A DNA stretch of 64,000 bases from Anastatus disparis (lineage: Eukaryota > Arthropoda > Insecta > Hymenoptera > Eupelmidae), in assembly GCA_017163975.1 (NCBI GenBank), contig JAFFSR010000365.1:1-64000 (forward strand), in the 5' to 3' direction. The notes beneath the pieces are model-generated. The model was not told where the DNA came from. It made no database searches and worked only from the letters and a program-made list of their open reading frames with translations. Position 1 is the first letter of the stretch, and each line of letters opens with the position of its first letter. A program made the translations under genes and the position numbers. This document shows, one piece after another, positions 24,381 through 34,883 of the stretch.

Positions 24381-25126
24381 TCTCTAGTTTTGTCCGATTA
24401 TTTGGCTATTTACAGCCGCATCTTGTTTGTTATTTTTTTTCAAGTTAGTCATCATATAAAACATAAACTTAGTTAAAGACAGTTCGCCCATAATATAGAC
24501 CCTAGCGTAGTGGGGCCACTATCCCTACCTGAATAGGTCAGTAACATCTAGTGAAAAAGATGTTAAGAAATAAGCCCATCCCACATTAATGCTAAAGGTG
24601 TTACGTCACCCCTATCGAATGAGCGACATCAGGTCCGAAATTGACGCAAGATCCAAACTTCAGGCTAAACGTTTTGCAGTTCTCCTGCGCACTCAGCATA
24701 CGGAAATACTGCTCAGGTGATCCTTCGCATCTACGCCTGTTCATATCTAACGCCAACCCTTTTATATGCTTTAGTCATAGTATATGAGTTATTCCTCTAC
24801 ATTAAACATGTAGTTTCACGAGCCCTTTGCTTGTCCCAACCTTTGTCGAGAAAGGACTTACTTTTCATCCTTATTACTAACATAGAAGTCGGGAGTTCTA
24901 AACATGCACTACCTGCTTGGAAGTTCGCTAGGCGTTAACTGCAGCTCATTTATACATCCATACGGTCATAAAAACTTTAAAAGACTGGACTTTCCGTCAA
25001 GCGGTCGTACCTACGCGGTCATCCAACCATCACTCAGGATTATCAGCGATAAGTGGATCATGCTTTAGCCTTCTTATTATCACCACATCGTAACTGGACA
25101 CTTACAAGGACAGCAACATACAGAGG

Positions 25127-25157
25127 AATAATAATAATAATGATAATGATAATAATC
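25127..25157. repeat. Short (AAT)n / (ATT)n tract
   Basis: AATAATAATAATAATGATAATGATAATAATC, directly at the 5' end of the minus-strand LINE relative. It has the same strand sense (ATT upstream of the element) as the array before LINE copy 2. Confidence 0.85.
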
Positions 25158-25920
25158 TTATTGACTGTTTGCTCCTTGACGTGTGACTGGCGACTTTTTA
25201 TTTTCGCAGATGGTCTGGTGACGGGCTTATGAAAGCAGCATTTTATATGCTTTTATGAAACAACTGTGAAAATTCGTGCTAAAAATGTGCAATTGAAAGA
25301 GAGACTCGAGGAAAAAAGGTATATTTTGATATATTTGCACGTGCACGAAGCGAAGCAGGCTAGTGCAAGGAAATCTAGTGTTATGCTTGCTTGGAAACTT
25401 ATGTCGGAACCTTGGATTCTATAGACGAACCCCAACCGGGATATACAGAGATGATAATGATGGACTCACCTCAAGTTTCCATCAAAAGGAAGTTCTAGAA
25501 GTGTAACGGTACACGTGGAGCACAAGAGTGTTGCAATGTATTTATAAAGGGACTCTGTAAATTGAGTATCTCCCTAACGAACGTAGGCACACTTATGGAA
25601 AAAAGAAGCAATAAAGGAAGAAATGTTGGTCTTAACTGAACGCGGACTACCATGTTTGTTGTGCAGTGCGCACAGAGATATTATAGATGGGGCTTGTAAA
25701 AGTAGAAACATCTTATCAATAAAAAGAGAAGGACGATGAATGGATCTTATAGAATTATTATAAATATGTTTACAGTGCGAGTGCACCTGGCGTCGAAAGA
25801 CAGAGACAGAGGGGGCCCTCTTATCTTCGTTCTCTTTCTAATGGTGGGACGTCATTTTCACGGACTCACCTACTCTATCTACAATAATTCTATGGCGGTG
25901 CAACCCGTACGTGGTTAAAG
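25158..25920. other. No recognisable feature
   Basis: Mixed-composition DNA with only short chance ORFs. I recognise neither repeats nor genes. Confidence 0.5.
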
Positions 25921-26937
25921 GAAGATCCTAGTTGAGAAAGCGGTTTGAGGTCGCACGCCGAAGTTACCTAAACCTCCTTCGCCTCTTGCTAACTGCAAGC
26001 CGGGAGGCTTGATCCTATGATAGTCAATCGATTACCCTCCTCTTTTTTAAAAAGTTTAGTTAGTTCAACTGATAGTTTGACGTCAGTCGGAAACCTCTCA
26101 GGGAACCGAGCACTTTGTGGGGGTGTAAAGCTCGTGGTGTTGAAGGCTTGGCTGATGCATCTGACTGAACTATATCCTGATGCAATGTGCCATGCTTGAT
26201 GCTACCACCTACGGTCATGCCTCTGAGTGGCCATGCTAAGCTGTTCTCGGGATCTAGTCCAGTGGAGGTCCAGATAGGTCACTCACGTACTGAGACGAAT
26301 TTCCTTGTATATAATCATGGACACTTTCAAACCACAAAGCAATATAAAGGAAAGTACGGACGAGGAGCTTAGACCAATTAATGCTGAAGGAACTTCTGCA
26401 AACCATAGATACGGCCTTGTCGAAAATGGAAGAATTTAGACAAAAAAACTTCAAAGTGGAAGTGATGAAGAGTATAACTGATTAGAAAGGCTGCAGAGAG
26501 TGCATAAAGTGAAATTGAGTGGCTTGAGTCTAGCTTGATTTGCCTGACAACAAGCAGGGGAGCTGACGCCAATAAAAGAAACGTGAGAGGAGCAGGGATA
26601 GTCCTCAGCAGTCTGTGGCCTTCCAGGAGGCTGCAGCCAGAGGGCTGCAAAAAGGTTGCTTTCAAGGAAAATAGTAAGAAAGAGGACGTTGTACATACGA
26701 CAACGAAGACTGACATTACAGAGCCTAAACGGAAGACAAAAATGGATAAGAGCAGGCCTGGTTGTAGTGACTCAACCCAAAAGCATGGAAGAAATACATT
26801 CCTGGTTAAACCTGGAATGCTACTGCTCAAGGAAAAACTAATACAGACAATCTTAAAGAGCTAAGAGTGGGAGTTGACTCTGATTCTGCCAATGTATAGA
26901 TCCGAGGGTGTCGCAAGATGCAAGACGAAAAACTTTT
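25921..26937 (+). pseudogene. Decayed LINE ORF1-like region
   Basis: A possible ORF1 start is at 26320 (MDTFKPQSNIKES). The region 26535-26937 has many stops, but in patches resembles the middle of R1-type ORF1 (for example NLKELRVGVDSDSANV followed by a basic stretch). The style is Lys/Arg/Gln-rich, and the similarity stops where the palindrome at 26938 begins. There is no zinc knuckle. This is a weak call based on general resemblance. Confidence 0.33.
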
Positions 26938-27643
26938 ACTTACCAGGAGAGGCTATGAGCTTCAGGTTACAGATGTTGATGAAACTGTGAGATATGTATT
27001 AGGTACCAAAATATGAGTAAAGCCAGAGCGGTACAGTCTAACGCTTCGAAAAACTGAAATTGTAGACGTTTCTAGTCTTGATTTGAGAAAAATGTAAAAA
27101 AAAACTTCTAGTATAAATGTGAATAATTCAGTCTATAAATGTCTTTGATAAATTAACAGAAACTAAAGTAAAAGTAGAGAAAGCAAGTTTTAATTTGCTG
27201 TTTTCTGAATCGAAAAATAATAATTAGAACCAGAGATATGCTTATTTAAAGTTGAGCAGCAAGAAAGTACCAAAAATCATCTAAATTCTGAAGGAAAGTG
27301 ATATTTGGTACTTTCTTGCTGTTTAACTTAGAACAAACATATCTCTGGTTCTAATTACTATTTCTTAATTCTGAAAACGGCAATTTAAAGCTTGCTTTCT
27401 GTTCTTTTATTTTAGTTTCTGTTAATTTATTAAACATATATCCAAACTAAATTATTCACACTTAAATTAGGAGCTTTTTTTACATTTTTCTTAAAATAAG
27501 ACTAAAAACGTCTATAATTTGAGTTTTTCGAAGCGTTAGACCGTACCACTCTGTCTTTACTCATAATTTGGTACCAAAAAACATATCCCAAAGTTTCATC
27601 AAGATCTGTGACCAAAAGCTCATAGCCTTTCCTGGTTAGACTT
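26938..27643. repeat. Palindrome, arms of about 345 bp
   Basis: The left arm (26938-27280) and right arm (27305-27643) are inverted copies with roughly 10% difference and a spacer of about 25 bp. Both arms contain TTAGAACCAGAGATATG-like sequence, also present in the palindrome at 50597-52641. It is non-coding and looks like a foldback element inserted in the decayed ORF1-like region. Confidence 0.75.
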
Positions 27644-28058
27644 ACAGGCGCAACAGGGATCAGAAGAGATTTATAGGGAAAAATCAGATATGAAGCTTAC
27701 CCTATTATACCACTGTCATTATTGGATTAAGAGCGCGTTTAACTCACTTCGGTGGGTAGATATACGGGAGAATCTTAATAGTCTAGGAGCCAAGCGGGTT
27801 TTCCGTAACTAATGGGTGTCCAAGAATTCACCAGCGCTTTTTTATTATATTTTTGCCTAGTAAATCCGAATCTGCATAGTGGACAACTGAATAGTGGTCA
27901 GCGAAATTATTATAAATAAACTAATTGTTTAAATGTTTATAGTAAAGAAACTATTACAGATATTGAGATTTTATTAAAAATTAAAATATTTTCTAATTGA
28001 ACGTAGATTTTCATGCATTTTGCAGAATGTAACAAAATTGATTAGAAGTTAAGCTATT
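27644..28058. repeat. Decayed repeat related to the foldback at 50.6 kb
   Basis: Shares short blocks in the same order with 50597-50770: GTCTAGG...GGGTTT near the start, AATCCGAATCTGC, then AATTGTTTAAATG. No gene is seen. Confidence 0.45.
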
Positions 28059-28063
28059 ACAAT

Positions 28064-28422
28064 TGTTCAAGATTAAGAAGAATTTTCTAGATCATACAAT
28101 TTCTCAACACATACATCTAATACGCAAGCGCACACTCTCGTCACAGTTTGCTTTGTCGCGTTTTCAAATTTTGTTGAGACAGTCCTTGCCTAGCGTTCGA
28201 AGCCACACAAGCATCTCAATGCTCGCGACACACACACAATCCAAGACATCATTTATACAGTCCACACTACAACCTTATATTTAAAATTTGTCAGTTTCTC
28301 TTTGTTTTGTAATTATGATTAGATGAATTAATTTGTAACAATAAATTGAGTAATTATAAGTGAAGTGCTGTGTTGTAGTTATTTTTCGATATCGCACCTG
28401 TAAACCTGTCTAATTACGCACA
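28064..28422 (+). repeat. 5' LTR of the BEL/Pao element
   Basis: Begins TGTTCAAGATTAAG and ends ACGCACA. AATAAATTGAG near 28340 could serve as the poly(A) signal. Confidence 0.95.
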
Positions 28423-28427
28423 TTTTT

Positions 28428-28445
28428 TGGTCCTTCGAGCCGGAT
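28428..28445 (+). promoter_or_regulatory. Primer-binding site
   Basis: TGGTCCTTCGAGCCGGAT, five bases after the LTR. It starts with TGG, the complement of the tRNA CCA end. From memory, the following bases fit the 3' end of insect tRNA-Tyr. Confidence 0.75.
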
Positions 28446-29096
28446 GTATAAGTTTTTTATCAAGGAGAATCATCGGCAAGTTCATTTCAGTGCAGGTTTG
28501 ACGGCGGTGCAATATCTATCTCTTTGTTGCATGCATTGTTTCTCGCTGCAACCTTCCAACCTACTTCATCTTATTCACAAAAATTTTGTGATTTCATTAA
28601 GGTATTTCATCAATTTTTTTCTGCATTCGTAACGCCTTTATTACAAATTTAAGATTTTCATAATTGAATAATTATTTCATGCATGAATAAATTCATCTAA
28701 ATTTCGAATCTAAAGTTGCTTAGTTTTTCCAAATCAAAACATTCTTTCATTGTGTGTGTCGCGTACGTGTGACTTTTAGTAAATATAAGCGCTTAAGCAA
28801 CTCACATTCCTTCTAGTTAATAGCCAAGGCAGTTATTTTCGCTCTATCTCTCTCCTTCTCTTCAAACTCGCCAGTCAGCAGAACATACACGTTCTCGGTT
28901 CAGGGAGAGATAGCTCACCTTACACGCTTACTCTTTCTTTTCACTTCGTCGCTCGGCAATCTTCGCCCGATTTCGATTCTTAGAAAGAGACAGCGTGCTT
29001 GCTCGCCTTGTCGCGACTTCATAAAATTTATTTTTGTAGGCCTACTGGCCGTCTGACGTACCACAGTCTTCCTAGTTCATCTTACATTATTTCAAT
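28446..29096 (+). other. BEL/Pao leader
   Basis: Untranslated leader between the primer-binding site and the gag ATG. It contains a pyrimidine-rich patch near 28845-28865. No ORF of note. Confidence 0.7.
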
Positions 29097-29354
29097 ATGC
29101 CGCTCACTGTAGATGAATTGATTGCTCTTCAAGTAAAGGAATGCGAACCACTTGATCGCACATTTATTAATTTAAAAAAGAAAGCTGGTCAAAAGTCTAG
29201 TGGTACTACTAGAGCTTATCTTCAAAACTTGGAAACCAAATGGGAAAAAATAACAAATCGTCATAATGAGATTTTAACTTTAAGGAAAAGAAACATGAAG
29301 AAATGCCTTATTTTACAGGAGGTTATTATCAACAAATGGAGGAAGTTTTCTTAA
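29097..29354 (+). pseudogene. BEL/Pao gag, N-terminal segment before a frameshift
   Basis: ATG 29097 opens the gag reading frame (MPLTVDELIALQVKECEPLD). Residues 20-60 resemble the helical start of BEL gag proteins. The frame goes out of register at about 29280-29295, near a run of A and G, and the gag sequence continues in another frame from there. BEL elements usually have one long gag-pol frame, so this is most likely a one-base indel, real or a sequencing error. Confidence 0.85.
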
Positions 29355-32300
29355 TCGAAAAAGGCAAACTTTTGGATCAACTCGATGCGCTCAACCCAGG
29401 TGTAATTGTGTCAGATCAGCCGGCTGCAATTGTTCGATCACATAGAAAACTGCCACTAATCAATCTACCCAACTTCACTGGCAAACATTCAGAGTGGCCT
29501 TCTTTCAAGGATTATTTTCTCACGCTAGTGAATGCAGACACGCTTCTGACTGCAGTAGAAAAACTGCATTATTTAAAATCAAGCGTTTCTGGTGACGCTA
29601 TTAATTTAATTAAAAATATTTCGATTACCGCGGACAATTACGAGAGAGCTTGGGAGACTCTTACATCATATTATGACAGTAAACGCATCTTAATTCGACA
29701 ATGCCTTGATTCACTGTTTCAGCTCAAATCCCTAGCTTCAGAATCTTACTCTGCACTGAAAAGACTTTGCGATGGCACCAACGAGGCAATTGAAACACTC
29801 AGAGTTCTCGAACGTCCAGTCGACCAAATGAGCGACTTACTTGTCCATATGACAGTTCAACGTCTTGATCCAACTACAAGACGAGACTGGGAGCTTTCTC
29901 TTACCGAATCTGGAGAACCCATAGTATGGAAGGACTTGGATCAATTTCTAAAACTTCGAATTCAGGCATTGGAAAGGTTTGACCCCTCAAAATTACCTAC
30001 ATCTGCTGCTCACAAGACTACATCATCAAATTCTCAAAAAGTTGCTAGTAACTCTGCAAAAGTTACTGCACATAATGTATCAAAACCTAAGTTATCTTGT
30101 TTACTTTGTAAAAATGAACATTTGTTGGGTCAATGCGATAAATTTAAGTCATTTTCACTTGATAATCGACAAAAATTCGTTTCAGATAAACGACTCTGTT
30201 ACAATTGCCTGCGAGAGCACCCAGTCAACGCATGTCGATCTCCATTCAATTGCAATGTTTGTAAACGAAGGCACCACACATTATTGCATAAAGAAACTGC
30301 TGAGGTTACGTCCACGCAGTTGCCATCTAAACCTGCAGGAACTGTGCCTGCTGAAACAACGTCGAGTTCTCTAAATGATAAACCAGCCATTGTGAATGTT
30401 CATACGGCCAAGGCAACTTCACCTTCACGTTTCACCTTGCTTGCTACTGCTCAGCTGGTCATCTACACGGATAATGATCGGAAGGAAACAGTACGTGCAC
30501 TTATGGACCCCTGCTCAGAGGCGTCTTTTCTTACAGAAAATCTCGCTCAGAGATTAAGACTGCCGCGACGTTCTATATTTGTACCTATAACTGGAGTTGG
30601 TGCTGCTCCAAGCTATACAGCGCGATCTGCATCTAACGTTAACATCATGTCACATTTTGATGATACCCAATGCTGGGAAGTTAAAGTGCTAATACTACCA
30701 AAACTGACTGATTATTTACCATCACCCCAGGCTATAACTACAGATCTGGCCTTTACCAAAGATTTGTGTCTTGCTGATCCTGATTTTAACTCTGAGAGGA
30801 AAATTGAAATGATTCTTGGAGCAGATATCTATCCGCGAATCTTACAGCAAGGATTACGACATAATGCTGATGGATATTTAATTGCACAATCTACAAGTTT
30901 GGGTTGGATCATTACGGGTTCTGCGTCAACTTCTGCTCACTACTCAAATACAATAGCTAGTTTTCAATGCATTTGCGATACAAATCTTTCCCATCAGCTT
31001 GAAAAATTTTGGATGCAAGAAGAAGTCTCTTCAACTAAGATAAATTTAACAGCTGATGAATCTGAATGCGAAAATCATTTTCTTGTCACTCATAAAAGAG
31101 ATCAACACGGCAGATATGTACTACGTTTGCCGCTCAAATCTAATGTGAATCAACTTGGCGATTCATTTCAGCCTGCCATGAACATGCTCCAACGAACTGA
31201 GAGAAAATTTAGGCAGGATCCTCAGTTAAGAACTCAATACGTTCAGTTTATGGAAAATTATCAAACCTCAGGACACATGAAACCAACATCCATTAACTGC
31301 TCTCCATCTCAATCATTTTTTCTGCCTCATCATGGAGTTTTCAAGATGCATGGTAATGCTCCAAAGTTGCGGGTTGTATTTAATGGCTCAGTCAAACTTC
31401 CAGTTGGCCGCTCAATCAATGATTGCCTTCAACCTGGTCCCAAATTACAACCTGACATTTTTGACATTTTACTTGCTTGGCGTAAGCATAAAGTTGTGTT
31501 TACTGCTGACATTAAACAGATGTTCAGACAAATTCAAATTGCTGCTCAAGATCAACCCTTGCAGCAGATTCTATGGCGCTCTTCAGAGGAACAGCCGATA
31601 CAAGCATTTCGGCTTACAACAGTTACCTATGGACTGGCAAGCTCTCCTTATCAAGCAATACGAACTCTGTTGCAACTTGCCTTCGACGAGGGAAAGAGGT
31701 TCCCACGAGGCGCGTCCATTGTGCGAGGAAATTGTTACGTCGATGACATACTTGTTGGTGCTGATTCATTAGATGAAGCATTAGAACTGAAAAGGGAACT
31801 GACTCAGCTGCTCATGGCGGGCGGTTTTCCATTAAGTAAATGGACCTTTAACCATCCAGACATACTTAGTTCCGTACCTCTTCCGGACCAGGCACCAGCG
31901 GATTCAAAGCTCTGGAAAAACCAAGATGAGAATAGTTCTTTTCGCACTTTAGGAGTTTCTTGGCAGCCAACCTCAGACGTATTCTCTTTTAGTCTTGATA
32001 GAGACTTCATTAAATTTAATACAATAACAAAACGCAGTGCATTATCGTTCATTGCTCAACTGTACGATCCACTGGGATGGATAGCACCGGTTACTGTAAG
32101 TTTTAAAATATTTATGCAGTCTCTATGGCATTCTGGTCTGCAATGGGATGATTTACTGCCTTCTCATCTTAAAGAGAGGTGGATAAACCTTGTAAATCAA
32201 CTAACTGATTTATCCAAAATCTCAATACCACGCTGGATTGGATACTCTTCTTGCATAAGCCATATAGAATTGCATGGATTTTCCGATGCATCAGAACGTG

Positions 32301-32950
32301 CATATGCTGCATGCCTCTATCTACGTACGATAAGTAAAAAGAATGAAGTAAAATCTATATTAATCACTTCAAAAACTAAAGTGGCACCTCTTAAACAAGT
32401 TTCACTACCTCGTCTGGAACTTTGTGGTGCTCTTATTCTTGCTCGACTTACACAACGTGTTCAAGAAGTGCTTTCTATGCAGACTGTGAATTGTCATCTA
32501 TGGTCGGACTCTACAATAACTCTCACATGGGTGCGAGAAAGCCCAACAGCTTGGAAAACTTATGTTGCTAACCGAGTCTCGGAAATACAAACTACCATGC
32601 CTCAAGCCATTTGGCATCACATTTCAGGAAAAGAAAATCCTGCAGACCTTGCTTCAAGAGGTGCTACACCAACTGAACTTACATCTTCGTTGCTATGGTT
32701 GCATGGTCCAAACTTCCTGACAACATCTTCAGAGCCTTGGACAACTAGTGAAGTGAATCAGGATGTTGAGTGCCCAGAGAAAAGAAAAACAACTTGCCTT
32801 GCAACTCATACTTGTAATCAAGTAATACCAACTGAACCAGAGTTACTTTTGAGGTATAGTGTTCTCAACAAGCTCCTTAAAACAACTGCTTGGTGTTTAC
32901 ATTTTTTCAATCAATTGTTGAAGAGAAAAATTCGAAAGTTGAAACCTTGA
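29303..32950 (+). CDS. BEL/Pao gag-pol: gag, protease, RT, RNase H
   Basis: A 1215-codon frame; the ATG at 29303 is internal, not the true start. In order: a gag domain with LPLINLPNFTGKHSEWPSF (about residue 50), Cys/His knuckles (about 264-330; CLLC...C, CYNCLREHPVNAC, CNVC...HH), a retropepsin-type region (about 395-420) where the usual D-x-G reads DPC, an RT with CYVDDILVG (about 811), and an RNase H with GFSDASERAYAACLY (about 990) and LWSDSTITLTWV. It loses frame around 32895-32940, near a run of six T, before the integrase. The polyprotein would be cut into capsid and enzymes in cytoplasmic particles. Confidence 0.93.
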   Translation: MPYFTGGYYQQMEEVFLIEKGKLLDQLDALNPGVIVSDQPAAIVRSHRKLPLINLPNFTGKHSEWPSFKDYFLTLVNADTLLTAVEKLHYLKSSVSGDAINLIKNISITADNYERAWETLTSYYDSKRILIRQCLDSLFQLKSLASESYSALKRLCDGTNEAIETLRVLERPVDQMSDLLVHMTVQRLDPTTRRDWELSLTESGEPIVWKDLDQFLKLRIQALERFDPSKLPTSAAHKTTSSNSQKVASNSAKVTAHNVSKPKLSCLLCKNEHLLGQCDKFKSFSLDNRQKFVSDKRLCYNCLREHPVNACRSPFNCNVCKRRHHTLLHKETAEVTSTQLPSKPAGTVPAETTSSSLNDKPAIVNVHTAKATSPSRFTLLATAQLVIYTDNDRKETVRALMDPCSEASFLTENLAQRLRLPRRSIFVPITGVGAAPSYTARSASNVNIMSHFDDTQCWEVKVLILPKLTDYLPSPQAITTDLAFTKDLCLADPDFNSERKIEMILGADIYPRILQQGLRHNADGYLIAQSTSLGWIITGSASTSAHYSNTIASFQCICDTNLSHQLEKFWMQEEVSSTKINLTADESECENHFLVTHKRDQHGRYVLRLPLKSNVNQLGDSFQPAMNMLQRTERKFRQDPQLRTQYVQFMENYQTSGHMKPTSINCSPSQSFFLPHHGVFKMHGNAPKLRVVFNGSVKLPVGRSINDCLQPGPKLQPDIFDILLAWRKHKVVFTADIKQMFRQIQIAAQDQPLQQILWRSSEEQPIQAFRLTTVTYGLASSPYQAIRTLLQLAFDEGKRFPRGASIVRGNCYVDDILVGADSLDEALELKRELTQLLMAGGFPLSKWTFNHPDILSSVPLPDQAPADSKLWKNQDENSSFRTLGVSWQPTSDVFSFSLDRDFIKFNTITKRSALSFIAQLYDPLGWIAPVTVSFKIFMQSLWHSGLQWDDLLPSHLKERWINLVNQLTDLSKISIPRWIGYSSCISHIELHGFSDASERAYAACLYLRTISKKNEVKSILITSKTKVAPLKQVSLPRLELCGALILARLTQRVQEVLSMQTVNCHLWSDSTITLTWVRESPTAWKTYVANRVSEIQTTMPQAIWHHISGKENPADLASRGATPTELTSSLLWLHGPNFLTTSSEPWTTSEVNQDVECPEKRKTTCLATHTCNQVIPTEPELLLRYSVLNKLLKTTAWCLHFFNQLLKRKIRKLKP

Positions 32951-34077
32951 ATGTGCCACCATTAACTTCTGCACAATTGGATGCAGCTTTTATCCATTGG
33001 ATTAAGAGCGCACAATCATTGCATTTTTCATCGGAAATTCAAGCCTTAAAAACCAATAAGCCAGTTCTTGCTAAAAGTATCCTCACTAGTCTTAATCCAT
33101 TTTTAGATCCACAGAATATTCTTCGCGTTGGAGGACGGCTGAGACACTCACTGTTACACCCAGATGAAAAACATCCAATGATATTACCTCGAAATTCACA
33201 CTTGACCCAACTTCTCATAAGGGATGCGCACGAAAAAACTTTACATGGTGGGACGCAATTAGTGCTGAATTTTCTGCGACAAAGATTTTGGATTGTTCGT
33301 GGCCGACAATTAGTAAAAACGTACATCTTCAAATGTTTAAAATGTTGGAAGTTTAAGACATCACCATCAACTCAACTCATGGGGGATTTACCATTCAAAC
33401 GAGTACAACAATTCAGACCATTTCTTCATACTGGAGTAGACTATGCAGGACCTCTTTCCTTACGACTATCCAAAGGAAGAGGTACGAAATCATATAAGGG
33501 TTACATTGCTGTCTTCGTGTGTCTCTCCACTCGCGCTGTCCACCTTGAAGCTGTTTCTGGATACTCAACAGAGGATTTTCTTAATGCATTTCGGCGTTTC
33601 ATTGCAAGACGTGGTCGTTGTGCCTCTCTTACCAGTGATTGTGGTACTAATTTCGTTGGTGCTGATAAGGAGTTACGAACCTTATTCTCTCAAGCAACCT
33701 TGCAAAGTGACCAACTTGCTCGACTTTTGGCAGAAGATGGTACTGAGTGGCGTTTCAATCCACCAGCAGCACCTCATTTTGGCGGAATTTGGGAAGCTGC
33801 AGTCAAGAGCGTAAAGTTTCATTTAAAGAGAGTTATTGGTGAAGCTCTTCTTACTTTTGAAGAGATGATAACTTTGCTATCCCAAATTGAGGCATGCTTA
33901 AATTCACGTCCACTCACACCTCTTTCAGATGACCCTTCTGACCTGACAGCACTCACTCCAGGACATTTTTTGATCGGTTCTCCTCCAATAGCACTACCTG
34001 AACCTTCAGTATTAAGAATACCTGACTCTCGATTGAGTAGATGGCAGCTCATTCAAAGAATGTACGAGCATTTTTAG
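32890..34077 (+). CDS. BEL/Pao integrase
   Basis: Continues pol in a shifted frame; ATG 32890 is not a natural start. It has an H-H-C-C zinc-binding part (HEKTLHGGTQ ... CLKCWKFK, about residues 112-155), then the catalytic core with GVDYAGP (D), SDCGTNF (D) and PHFGGIWEAAVKS (E), all three acidic residues present. It ends at a TAG (34075-34077) just where BEL integrases continue into the C-terminal domain, so the stop is premature. It is part of the same polyprotein as the preceding frame. Confidence 0.92.
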   Translation: MVFTFFQSIVEEKNSKVETLNVPPLTSAQLDAAFIHWIKSAQSLHFSSEIQALKTNKPVLAKSILTSLNPFLDPQNILRVGGRLRHSLLHPDEKHPMILPRNSHLTQLLIRDAHEKTLHGGTQLVLNFLRQRFWIVRGRQLVKTYIFKCLKCWKFKTSPSTQLMGDLPFKRVQQFRPFLHTGVDYAGPLSLRLSKGRGTKSYKGYIAVFVCLSTRAVHLEAVSGYSTEDFLNAFRRFIARRGRCASLTSDCGTNFVGADKELRTLFSQATLQSDQLARLLAEDGTEWRFNPPAAPHFGGIWEAAVKSVKFHLKRVIGEALLTFEEMITLLSQIEACLNSRPLTPLSDDPSDLTALTPGHFLIGSPPIALPEPSVLRIPDSRLSRWQLIQRMYEHF

Positions 34078-34380
34078 ACCAGATGGTCATATGAATATCT
34101 GCACAGTCTTCAACATCGTCCAAAATGGCGTTTTAAGGTTCCACCAATTAAGGTTGGAGACCTGTGCCTTGTGCGTAACGAAAATTTTCCACCATGCAAG
34201 TGGCCCCTCGGACGAGTGTTAGAAGTCACTCCTGGACCGGATGGATTGCCCCGTGTGGTCAAAATTAAAACTGCTAATTCTACACTTGTACGACCAATTT
34301 CAAAGCTAAGTCCCCTTCCAGAACAGGGTGAAGATCATTCGCCAAATATTGGCGAAGGCGGGCGGAATGTTCAAGATTAA
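34078..34380 (+). pseudogene. BEL/Pao integrase C-terminal domain after a premature TAG
   Basis: Same frame as the integrase, separated by one stop codon. It contains VGDLCLVRNENFPPCKWPLG, the C-terminal domain typical of BEL/Pao polyproteins, and ends at 34378-34380, just inside the 3' LTR. The TAG sits where a Trp codon (TGG) is usual in the family, so a single G-to-A change would explain it. Confidence 0.82.
34349..34367 (+). promoter_or_regulatory. Polypurine tract
   Basis: GGCGAAGGCGGGCGGAA-like purine-rich stretch directly before the 3' LTR, where plus-strand DNA synthesis is expected to start. Confidence 0.7.
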
Positions 34381-34726
34381 GAAGAATTTTCTAGATCATA
34401 CAATTTCTCAACACATACATCTAATACGCAAGCGCACACTCTCGTCACAGTTTGCTTTGTCGCGTTTTCAAATTTTGTTGAGACAGTCCTTGCCTAGCGT
34501 TCGAAGCCACACAAGCATCTCAATGCTCGCGACACACACACAATCCAAGACATCATTTATACAGTCCACACTACAACCTTATATTTAAAATTTGTCAGTT
34601 TCTCTTTGTTTTGTAATTATGATTAGATGAATTAATTTGTAACAATAAATTGAGTAATTATAAGTGAAGTGCTGTGTTGTAGTTATTTTTCGATATCGCA
34701 CCTGTAAACCTGTCTAATTACGCACA
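34368..34726 (+). repeat. 3' LTR of the BEL/Pao element
   Basis: Same length as the 5' LTR, and I find no base difference on reading both. It is followed by the duplicated ACAAT. Confidence 0.95.
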
Positions 34727-34731
34727 ACAAT

Positions 34732-34883
34732 TTTTAACGCATAATGCGAGATTAACTTACTTAGCATTCACTATTCTTTCAATGTTATTATTTTTATTTG
34801 CAATATTAAGACATTCAAGAGCTTATTTAAAAGAAGAAGCTTTGTATTATAAGTTAGAATTATAGTTATTAGTTGAATTTCAT
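34732..34883. other. AT-rich spacer, nothing recognised
   Basis: Short AT-rich stretch between the BEL target duplication and a TTAA-flanked MITE. Confidence 0.5.

Larger units (their letters stand above)
23105..25126 (-). mobile_element. Internally deleted relative of the R1-like LINE
   Basis: Read on the minus strand: an (ATT)n-like tract, an unmatched 5' region of about 745 bp (25126-24381), the ORF1 N-terminus, a direct jump from mid-ORF1 to the last part of ORF2 (about 23940), and then 3' UTR (from about 23360). Roughly 3.2 kb seems missing compared with copy 1. The 3' UTR has a stem-loop of the same design as copy 1, GGACTA with TAGTTC around 23185-23215. Confidence 0.8.
28059..34731 (+). 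mobile_element. BEL/Pao LTR retrotransposon, complete structure
   Basis: Two 359-bp LTRs (28064-28422 and 34368-34726) look identical by eye. They are flanked by the 5-bp duplication ACAAT (28059-28063 and 34727-34731). Inside are a primer-binding site, a gag-pol reading frame with zinc knuckles, protease, RT, RNase H and integrase, and a purine-rich tract. The order protease-RT-RNase H-integrase and the domain types are those of BEL/Pao. The coding frame is broken at three places. Confidence 0.95.

Noticed and set aside
26378..26864. Overlapping ORFs of 81-150 codons on both strands
   Set aside because: They overlap each other and a degraded ORF1-like stretch; none has recognisable domains.
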